Shown here one piece after another: positions 7,255 to 14,199 of a DNA stretch of 40,989 nucleotides. The stretch covers positions 1 through 40,989 of the forward strand of contig JALHND010000013.1 in assembly GCA_022843705.1 (NCBI GenBank). The letters run 5' to 3'. Numbering within the stretch: the stretch's first letter is position 1; each line of letters begins with the position of its first letter. The translations under genes and the position numbers were made by a program. This DNA comes from Burkholderiales bacterium. GTDB lineage: Bacteria > Pseudomonadota > Gammaproteobacteria > Burkholderiales > SG8-41. The notes below the pieces were generated by a model, which saw nothing but the letters and a program-made list of their open reading frames with translations, had not been told where the DNA came from and did no database searches.

Positions 7255-8643
7255 ATGAACATTGCAGTGATCGGATGCGGATACGTGGGGCTGGTGACCG
7301 GTGCGTGCCTTGCCGAAACGGGCAACAGGGTGACCTGCATCGACAGCGATGCCTCCAGGATGGCGCAGCTGCGCAAGGGTCTGCTGCCGTTCTTTGAGCC
7401 GGAGCTGGGGCCCCTGGTGCAGCGCAATTCGGAATTGCAGCGCCTGCTGTTTGCGGATGATGCCGCATCGTCGATTGCGGAAGCAGACCTGGTATTCATC
7501 GCCGTCGGCACACCGCCGCTGGCGCATGGCGGCGCCGATACCCGCCAGGTGTTCGAAGCCGCCGCCACGGTGGGCCGCCACATGGCGGCAGGCTGCATCG
7601 TGGTCAGCAAGTCGACGGCTCCTGTGGGCACCGCGGAACAGGTCCGCACGATCCTCGACCGCGCTGCGAAACAGCGCGGCCTCGCCGCCGGCCACGAAGT
7701 GGTGGCCAATCCGGAATTCCTGCGTGAAGGCAGCGCGGTGCGGGATTTCATGAGCCCCGACCGTGTCGTGCTCGGCCTGCAGGGCGAGCGGACGGAGCGG
7801 GTGATGCGCGGCCTCTACGCGCCCTTTGTGCGCAACACCGAGCGGCTGCTGGTGATGGGGCTGCGTGATGCCGAACTCGCCAAGTACGCCGCCAACGCAA
7901 TGCTCGCCACGCGGATCTCCTTCATGAACGAAATGGCGCGGCTCTGCGATGCGCTCGGCGCCGATGTCGAGAACCTGCGGCGCGGCATCGGTTCCGACTC
8001 GCGCATCGGCCCATCCTATCTGCATGCCGGCTGCGGTTACGGCGGATCCTGTTTTCCGAAGGACGTCCGCGCACTGCTTGACATGGCCAGAAAGGCGCGC
8101 AGCGACCTCGACATCCTCGAGGCGGTCGCGCAGGTCAACGACACGCAGAAGCAGTGGGCGGCGGGGGTGATCGCCGGCCGTTTCGGCCACCGGCTGCAGG
8201 GACGGCGGTTTGCGGTCTGGGGCCTGTCCTTCAAGCCCGGCACCGATGACCTGCGCGAGGCGCCGGCACTGGCGATCATCACCGACCTTCTGGCCGCGGG
8301 CGCGCGGGTCTGCGCGCATGACCCGGTGGCGATGCCGCGCGCGCGGCGCGAATGGCCGCAGCAATGGTTTGAATCCGGCGCGCTGCAGCTGTCCGCAAGC
8401 CCGCTCGATGCCGTGGATGGCGCCGATGCGCTGTTGCTGGTGACCGAGTGGAAAACCTTCCGTTCGCCGGATTTCGCCGAAATCGGCAGGCGCATGCGCG
8501 GCCGCCTGATCGTCGACGGCCGCAACCAGTACGACCCGCAGCTGTTGCAGGGCAGGGGTTTCGAATATACGGGGGTCGGGCGTGGCCACCTGCAGGCCGC
8601 GGGACATGCGGATTCGCCCGCGGAAGCGACGCTGGCCGCCTGA
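7255..8643 (+). CDS. ugd: UDP-glucose 6-dehydrogenase
   Basis: A 462-residue cytosolic enzyme that oxidises UDP-glucose to UDP-glucuronate with two NAD+, feeding capsule, exopolysaccharide or LPS sugars. The N-terminal Rossmann motif is IGCGYVGLVTG. The central domain carries the catalytic cysteine in GGSCFPKD (Cys266). The C-terminal UDP-binding domain begins near GRRFAVWGLSFKPGTDDLR. GDP-mannose dehydrogenase is a paralogous alternative, but the pattern fits UDP-glucose better. No other polysaccharide genes are nearby. It converges on selU with only two bases between stop codons. Confidence 0.93.
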   Translation: MNIAVIGCGYVGLVTGACLAETGNRVTCIDSDASRMAQLRKGLLPFFEPELGPLVQRNSELQRLLFADDAASSIAEADLVFIAVGTPPLAHGGADTRQVFEAAATVGRHMAAGCIVVSKSTAPVGTAEQVRTILDRAAKQRGLAAGHEVVANPEFLREGSAVRDFMSPDRVVLGLQGERTERVMRGLYAPFVRNTERLLVMGLRDAELAKYAANAMLATRISFMNEMARLCDALGADVENLRRGIGSDSRIGPSYLHAGCGYGGSCFPKDVRALLDMARKARSDLDILEAVAQVNDTQKQWAAGVIAGRFGHRLQGRRFAVWGLSFKPGTDDLREAPALAIITDLLAAGARVCAHDPVAMPRARREWPQQWFESGALQLSASPLDAVDGADALLLVTEWKTFRSPDFAEIGRRMRGRLIVDGRNQYDPQLLQGRGFEYTGVGRGHLQAAGHADSPAEATLAA

Positions 8644-8645
8644 GC

Positions 8646-9737
8646 TCAGGCCGGCTGCAGCGCGGCTTCGCCGGCGACGGCGCGGGCCAGTGCCTGCATC
8701 GCCGCGTCGCCATGATCCGGCAGTGTCAGCCGGGGCGCCTGCGGCAGGCGAGGATAATGCGCGGTGATGGCCCGCGTATAGGCCGGATCGTAATGCCGGA
8801 CCAGCAGGTCTTCGGTCAATTCATCCCAGGCACCATCCCGCGCCAGTGACTGCCAGCGGTCGATGATTTCATTGCCGTGCAGCGATCTCAGGCAGTCGAG
8901 CTGGGCGTTGAGTGCCGCAGTGTCCGACAGGAAGTGCGCGTATTCGTCTTTCAGCAGCGCGACACGCACGCTGACCGGCGCCTCGATGAACACGCAGCGG
9001 CTGGCCCACATCGCGCTGATCAGGGATTCGGGCACGCGCAGTGCGCCGATCTTTTTGCTTTCAGACTCGACAAACACCGGCCGTTCCGGTGACAGCGCCT
9101 TCAGCCGCGACCAGAGCCGGCTTTCGAACATTTTTTGCGAAGGCTGCGGCTGGTCGGGCAGGTTGCCGAGCACCGAGCCGCGGTGCGCCGCCAGTTCCTC
9201 GAGGTCAATCACCTGCGCGCCCTGTTCCTGCAGCGCGCGCAGCAACCGGCTCTTGCCGGTGCCGGTCATGCCGCAGACCACGCGCCAGTCAAAGCGGGCA
9301 GGCAGGGTATCGAGTTCCGCAATCACGGCTCGGCGGTAGGCCTTGTAGCCGCCCAGCACACGCCCGACCTGCCAGCCGACACGGCTGAGGATGTGCGCCA
9401 TTGCGCCGCTGCGTTCCCCGCCGCGCCAGCAATAGACCAGCGGCCGCCAGTTGCGCGGCTTGTCGAGAAAATGCGCCTGCAGGTGGCGGCTGATGTTGGC
9501 GGCGACCAGCGCGGCGCCGATTTTCTTGGCATCGAAGGGTGACTGCTGCTTGTAGAGCGTTCCGACTTCGGCGCGTTCGCGGTCATTGAGCACCGGGCAG
9601 CTGATCGCGCCCGGCACATGATCCTCGGCGAATTCGCTCTCCGAACGCACGTCGATGATGGTGTCGAAACCCGACAGCACGTCCTCTGCGTCGATGTCGC
9701 TGAGCCGGGAATGTTGTGGGGGTCTGGAGGAGGTCAT
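8646..9737 (-). CDS. selU: tRNA 2-selenouridine synthase
   Basis: A 363-residue enzyme (also called MnmH or YbbB) that replaces sulfur by selenium in 2-thiouridine at wobble position 34 of tRNA, using selenophosphate. The N-terminal rhodanese domain has catalytic Cys103 in YCWRGGERSG, followed by a P-loop domain GMTGTGKS (156-163). I use the ATG at 9737. A second in-frame ATG at 9761 is possible, and neither has a strong Shine-Dalgarno. It lies downstream of mnmC on the same strand, and selD, which makes its selenium donor, is divergent from mnmC. Confidence 0.94.
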   Translation of the reverse strand: MTSSRPPQHSRLSDIDAEDVLSGFDTIIDVRSESEFAEDHVPGAISCPVLNDRERAEVGTLYKQQSPFDAKKIGAALVAANISRHLQAHFLDKPRNWRPLVYCWRGGERSGAMAHILSRVGWQVGRVLGGYKAYRRAVIAELDTLPARFDWRVVCGMTGTGKSRLLRALQEQGAQVIDLEELAAHRGSVLGNLPDQPQPSQKMFESRLWSRLKALSPERPVFVESESKKIGALRVPESLISAMWASRCVFIEAPVSVRVALLKDEYAHFLSDTAALNAQLDCLRSLHGNEIIDRWQSLARDGAWDELTEDLLVRHYDPAYTRAITAHYPRLPQAPRLTLPDHGDAAMQALARAVAGEAALQPA

Positions 9738-9780
9738 CACGTGCCGCGGATTGTACTGCATGCGCCGCGGATCATCCGGG

Positions 9781-11706
9781 TCAGGGCAGCTGGCCCTGGC
9801 GCAGATTGCGCAGCACGAAACGCGCGGGATCGACGGCGGCGGCGAGATCGTTTTCCAGCGGCAGCGGCTCGCCGCTGATGCGGCAGGTGATGATTTCCGC
9901 GGCGAGGCCGGACCACAGCAGTCCGCGCGAACCGCAGGCGAAGGCGCCGTAGAGCCCCGCCTGCCGCGGGAGTTCGGCAACCGGCCTGCCGCGCCACTGC
10001 AGGCCCTGCGCGCGCAGGACCGCGAGATCGGGCAGGGCGCCGATCAGCGGCAGATGGTCATTCGTTGATGCGCGGAAACCGACAAAATCCTGCTGCAGGT
10101 CACCGTCATCCGGCAGCACGCACTCCGGCCACAGGCGGCGCAAGCCGGCGAGGTTGCGTGCACGGTCGGCTGCCCGCGGCAACGTCTCCACATCATCCTC
10201 GTCGAAGGTGCTGCCGGTGACGAGACTGTCGCCGAGCCTGACCAGGGTGGCGCTGCCGGCAATGGCACAGCGCAGTGCCGGCAATGCCGCCGCAATGCGG
10301 CTCAACTGGCCGCGGATGCGACGCAGGCGGCACAGGCCCGGCATCAGGCGTTCCGCGTCATGGCTGTTGGCGAGCACGACGACTGGCGCCTCGGCGAGCA
10401 ATCCACCGCTGGCGTCGAAGACACGCCAGATGCCGTCGTGGCGGTCGAGTCGTTCGACCCGCGCGCCATAACCGGTGCTGATGCCGGCGGTGGCGAGTTG
10501 TGCGCTGACCAGGGCTCGCGGATCCAGCCAGCCGCTGCCGGCAAACCAGCAGCCGCCGAAAGCCGTGGGCAGGCCGCAGCGTTCGCGCAGTGCGTCGCGC
10601 TCGAGGAAAGCCATGTATTCGGCCGGGAAACGCAGGCGTTCAACGGTTTCCCGCAGCGAACGTTCCTCCGCGGCATCGGCTGCGTGCCAGGCGAGACCTT
10701 CACGGGAACAGGTCAGCCCATGTCCGCGCTGCTCCAGCGCCTCCCAGCTCCGCAGCGCGGTCAGCAGACCCTTGCGCACCAGGCGCGAGAGGATCGCATC
10801 ATCGGGCGACAGATGCGGATGGAACAGTGCGGCAGGCAGGCCGGAGGCAGCGCCAGCCGGCCCTGCAGCGGCATCAAGTACTGTGACCGGGTGGCCGCGC
10901 AGTGCCAGCTTCTCCGCGACCGCAGCACCGGCAAGTCCGGCGCCGATCACCATCACCGGGGCATCGGCCGGCGTTGATGCCGGAAGGTCGGCCGCCGGAT
11001 GCCAGGCGGGCGGCCGGAACTCCGCAGCCAGGCGGTGGCGCTTGCGACCGTAACCCGGCAGCCGTTCGCTGCTGAAATGGGCTGCGGCAAGGCCGTCACG
11101 CACGACCCGCGCCGCGGTATAGGTCGCCAGCGTGGCGCCGGGCGCGGCCAGGCGGGCGCAGTGACGGAACACCCCGCTGTTCCACATCTGCGGATTACGC
11201 GCCGGCGCGAAACCGTCGAGGTAGAAAGCGTCGAAGCGGGCATCGATCGCGGGCAGCGCCTGCGCGACATCGGCGAACAGCAGGGTCAGCAACACGCGCC
11301 CTTCATCAAAGTACAGCCGGTGCCAGCCCGGCAAGGCTAGCGGCCACTGCGCCTGAAGTTCCGTGGCCAAAGGCGTGACTTCCGCCAGCCGCGAGTGGCA
11401 GGCCGCGAGGTCGGCGAGGCTGAGGGGGTGTTTCTCGACCGAAAAATAATGCAGCCGCCCGCAACGCGCCAGATCATCGCGCCAGGCCTGCCAGGTGGCG
11501 AGGAAATTGATGCCGATGCCGAAGCCGGTTTCGAGCAGGCTGAACAGCGGCCGTTCCGCCCAGCGCAGGGGCAGCCGGTTGCCCGCGAGGAATACCGCAC
11601 GCGCCTGTGCCAGGCCACCGTCGGCGCTGTGATAGACGTCATCGAAGTCCGGCGACCAGGGCGTGCCGTCTTCACGGTGGATCAGCGTTGCGGTGTGCAG
11701 GGGCAT
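9781..11706 (-). CDS. mnmC: Bifunctional tRNA mnm5s2U34 biosynthesis protein MnmC
   Basis: A 641-residue fusion. The N-terminal methyltransferase domain (about residues 1-235) contains LLETGFGIGINFLATWQ and DAFYLDGFAPARNPQMW. The C-terminal FAD oxidoreductase domain starts with the dinucleotide motif VIGAGLAGAAVAEKLALRG near residue 254. The oxidase half removes the carboxymethyl group from cmnm5U34 and the other half methylates the product to mnm5U34. Both domains are intact. It is transcribed towards selU, which acts on the same base. Confidence 0.94.
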   Translation of the reverse strand: MPLHTATLIHREDGTPWSPDFDDVYHSADGGLAQARAVFLAGNRLPLRWAERPLFSLLETGFGIGINFLATWQAWRDDLARCGRLHYFSVEKHPLSLADLAACHSRLAEVTPLATELQAQWPLALPGWHRLYFDEGRVLLTLLFADVAQALPAIDARFDAFYLDGFAPARNPQMWNSGVFRHCARLAAPGATLATYTAARVVRDGLAAAHFSSERLPGYGRKRHRLAAEFRPPAWHPAADLPASTPADAPVMVIGAGLAGAAVAEKLALRGHPVTVLDAAAGPAGAASGLPAALFHPHLSPDDAILSRLVRKGLLTALRSWEALEQRGHGLTCSREGLAWHAADAAEERSLRETVERLRFPAEYMAFLERDALRERCGLPTAFGGCWFAGSGWLDPRALVSAQLATAGISTGYGARVERLDRHDGIWRVFDASGGLLAEAPVVVLANSHDAERLMPGLCRLRRIRGQLSRIAAALPALRCAIAGSATLVRLGDSLVTGSTFDEDDVETLPRAADRARNLAGLRRLWPECVLPDDGDLQQDFVGFRASTNDHLPLIGALPDLAVLRAQGLQWRGRPVAELPRQAGLYGAFACGSRGLLWSGLAAEIITCRISGEPLPLENDLAAAVDPARFVLRNLRQGQLP

Positions 11707-11806
11707 GCGTCGGGCCGCGCCTCGTCAATGTCCGGGTGTTGTGTTAGCTTAGCGGCGCTGCAAAAATCCCAGTTAACCTGAATTCAAACGACCGGTGCCC
11801 CGAGTG

Positions 11807-11826
11807 TACCGGCAATTACCGGCAAA
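11807..11826. repeat. Tandem 10-base repeat just upstream of selD
   Basis: TACCGGCAAT is followed at once by TACCGGCAAA, ending two bases before the selD ATG. The tandem copies could be a binding site or simply leader sequence. No normal Shine-Dalgarno is visible here. Confidence 0.4.
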
Positions 11827-11828
11827 TC

Positions 11829-12887
11829 ATGAGCAAATCCCCGGACACCGCGCCCCTCCGTCTGACCCAGTTCTCCCACGGCGGCGGGTGAGGCTGCAAA
11901 CTGACGCCAGCGTTGCTGAGCGAAGTTCTGGCCAACAGCCCGGCCGCGCAACCTTTCAAGGACCTGCTGGTCGGCACGGAGTCGAGTGACGACGCCGCGG
12001 TGTATCGCATCAACGATACGCAGGCGATCATCGCGACCACCGATTTTTTCATGCCGATCGTTGATGACCCCTATGACTTCGGGCGCATCGCCGCGACCAA
12101 TGCCATTTCCGATGTCTATGCGATGGGCGGCAAACCCTTTCTCGCGCTGGCGCTGCTGGGCATCCCCGTCGGCAAGATGCCGATGGAGGCCGCGCAACGC
12201 ATCGTCGCCGGCGGCCATGCGGTCTGCGCGGCGGCGGGCATTCCGATCGCCGGCGGCCATTCAATCGACTCGCCGGAGCCGATCTACGGCCTGGTCGCGC
12301 TGGGCCTGATCCATCCGGACAAGGTCAAGCGCAATGACCGCGCGCAGGCCGGTGACCTGCTGATCCTCGGCAAGGGGCTGGGCGTGGGCATCATGAGCGC
12401 GGCGCTGAAGAAGGGCGAGCTGTCCGCCGAGGGTTACCGCCAGATGATCGAGTCGACGACCAAACTCAACACGCCGGGCATCGCGCTGGCCGACATGGCC
12501 GGCGTGCATGCCCTGACCGACGTCACCGGTTTCGGCCTGCTCGGCCACCTGCTGGAAATCTGCCGCGGCTCGAAACTTGCTGCGGAACTGGAATGGTCAA
12601 AGGTGCCGGTGCTTGGTGCGGCGCGCCCGCTGGTGGAGCAGGGTTTCGTTACCGGTGCTTCCGAGCGCAACTGGAACAGTTATGGCTCACAGGTTGTGCT
12701 GCCCGCCGGCGACATGAGCCTGCAGCGCAAGCTGCTGACCGATCCGCAGACCGCCGGCGGCCTGCTGGTGGCCTGCACGCCGGACACCGCGCCCGCGGTG
12801 CTCGAGGTGTTCAGGACAGAGGGATTTGCGGATGCTGTTGTCATCGGCCGGCTGACTGCCGGTGCCGCCCAGGTAAAAATTATATAA
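11829..12887 (+). CDS. selD: Selenophosphate synthase, itself a selenoprotein (Sec21)
   Basis: SelD makes selenophosphate from selenide and ATP for SelA and SelU. The ATG at 11829 opens a 353-codon frame interrupted only by an in-frame TGA at codon 21 (11889-11891). That is exactly the catalytic Cys/Sec position of the family: FSHGGG-Sec-GCK, with Lys24. Read as Sec, the protein is 352 residues, the normal SelD length, and includes ATTDFFMPIVDDPYDFGRIA, AGGHSIDSPEPIYGLVALG and LTDPQTAGGLLVA. A gene finder would start at the TTG at 11913 and lose the active site. Decoding needs selA, selB and selC elsewhere in the genome. The gene is divergent from mnmC. Confidence 0.93.
11889..11918 (+). promoter_or_regulatory. 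Candidate bacterial SECIS element in selD
   Basis: Sixteen bases after the TGA, CAGC (11908-11911) pairs with GCTG (11915-11918) around the loop GTT. The loop begins with G 20 bases after the UGA. Bacterial SECIS hairpins bound by SelB lie at this distance and carry a G among the first loop bases. The stem is short by eye, and a folding check is needed. Confidence 0.6.
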
Positions 12888-13508
12888 CTATTTGTTTTTA
12901 TTGGTTATTTTTAGCTGAGGCACAAGCACCTTCCAGACCGTGTCGAGGATCAGCGGCTGCGCCGCCGCCGTGGGGTGCAGGTTGTCGGGCAGGAAGTAAT
13001 CGCGTTTCTCGGCAAAATCCTCCAGCAGGAAGGGCACCAGCGGCAGTTTGCGTTTCCTTGCGATGTCGCTGAAGGTTGCCTGGAACTTTTCCGTGTATTG
13101 CTGGCCGTAGTTGGGCGGTATGCGCATGCCGACGACGATCACCCGCGATTTCGCTTTCTGTGCCGCGTCGATGATGCGTTCGAGGTTGCGGCGCATCGCA
13201 TCGAGATCGGAACCGCGCAGGCCGTCGTTGGCACCCAGCGCGAGAATCGTAATGGCAGGGCGATGATTCTTTAGTGTCTGTTCGATGCGGTTCGCGCCGC
13301 CGAGCGTGGTTTCACCGCTGATGCTGGCATTGGCGACCGTATAATCGAGTTTCTTTTCACGCAGCCGCTGGGCGAGCAACTGGGCCCAGTCCTCGCCGCG
13401 CGCAAGCCCGTAACCGGCGGACAGGCTGTCACCGTACACCAGGATGGTCGCGGCGCCGGCAAACGATGGCAGCAGCAGGGTCAACAACAGAAACAAGCGG
13501 ATCAGCAT
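12888..13508 (-). CDS. tesA: Arylesterase / acyl-CoA thioesterase I (SGNH hydrolase)
   Basis: A 206-residue periplasmic GDSL hydrolase. It has a signal peptide (MLIRLFLLLTLLLPSFAGA), block I VYGDSLSAGYG with nucleophile Ser28, block III GAND (92-95), and block V DNLHP with Asp175 and His178. The enzyme hydrolyses acyl esters and acyl-CoA thioesters. The start at 13508 has GGAG upstream. The frame runs further but without a signal peptide at its start. Its stop abuts the selD stop. Divergence from ybbA-ybbP matches E. coli gene order. Confidence 0.92.
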   Translation of the reverse strand: MLIRLFLLLTLLLPSFAGAATILVYGDSLSAGYGLARGEDWAQLLAQRLREKKLDYTVANASISGETTLGGANRIEQTLKNHRPAITILALGANDGLRGSDLDAMRRNLERIIDAAQKAKSRVIVVGMRIPPNYGQQYTEKFQATFSDIARKRKLPLVPFLLEDFAEKRDYFLPDNLHPTAAAQPLILDTVWKVLVPQLKITNKNK

Positions 13509-14199
13509 GAGCGAAGAACTCCGGAAAACAGAAAACAATGAAATGGTCCGCGTGGCGGGCCTGACCAAGCAGGTTACCACCGGCGATTCCGAATTGACCA
13601 TTTTGCGCGACGTGAGTTTCAGCATCGCGTCCGGCGAGGCGGTGGCGGTGGTCGGTGCATCCGGTTCCGGCAAGTCAACGCTGCTGGGCCTGCTGGCCGG
13701 ACTCGACACGCCAACCGCGGGTTCGGTGCAGATCGACGGTGAAGACCTGTTCGCGCTCGACGAAGATGGCCGCGCCGCATTGCGCGCGCGCCTGCTCGGT
13801 TTCGTGTTCCAGTCCTTCAACCTGCTGCCGGCAATGACCGCGCTCGAAAACGTGATGCTGCCGCTGGAACTCGCCGGCGCCGCCGATGCCGCCGCCGAAG
13901 CGCGCGGTCTGCTCGAACGCGTCGGCCTCGGCCAGCGCCTGACGCATTATCCGAAACAGCTTTCCGGCGGCGAACAGCAGCGCGTGGCGATTGCACGAGC
14001 CTTTGTCACGAAACCGCGGTTGCTGCTGGCCGATGAACCCACCGGTAATCTCGATGCCGACACCGGCGCCGGCATTATCCAGCTGATGTTCGATCTCAAT
14101 CGCGAACGCGGCACCACGCTGGTGCTGGTGACCCATGACATGGAACTGTCGCAGCGCTGCGGCCGTTCGCTGCGTCTGGCCGGCGGGGTGCTGCAGTAA
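13507..14199 (+). CDS. ybbA: ABC transporter ATP-binding protein, YbbA/LolD type
   Basis: A 230-residue ATPase with Walker A GASGSGKST (50-58), a Q-loop in FVFQSFNLLPAMTA, signature LSGGEQQRVAIARA, Walker B LLLADEPTGNLD and the switch His in LVTHD. It belongs to the MacB/LolD group that works with FtsX-fold permeases. The ATG at 13507 overlaps the divergent tesA start by two bases (shared CATG). An in-frame ATG at 13543 is an alternative. Its stop overlaps the ybbP start as TAATG, so the two are translationally coupled. Confidence 0.91.
   Translation: MSEELRKTENNEMVRVAGLTKQVTTGDSELTILRDVSFSIASGEAVAVVGASGSGKSTLLGLLAGLDTPTAGSVQIDGEDLFALDEDGRAALRARLLGFVFQSFNLLPAMTALENVMLPLELAGAADAAAEARGLLERVGLGQRLTHYPKQLSGGEQQRVAIARAFVTKPRLLLADEPTGNLDADTGAGIIQLMFDLNRERGTTLVLVTHDMELSQRCGRSLRLAGGVLQ

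Noticed and set aside
11913-12887. SelD starting at the TTG at 11913
   Set aside because: This start would delete the ATP/selenium-binding N-terminus with the catalytic residue. Reading TGA as Sec restores the full family length.
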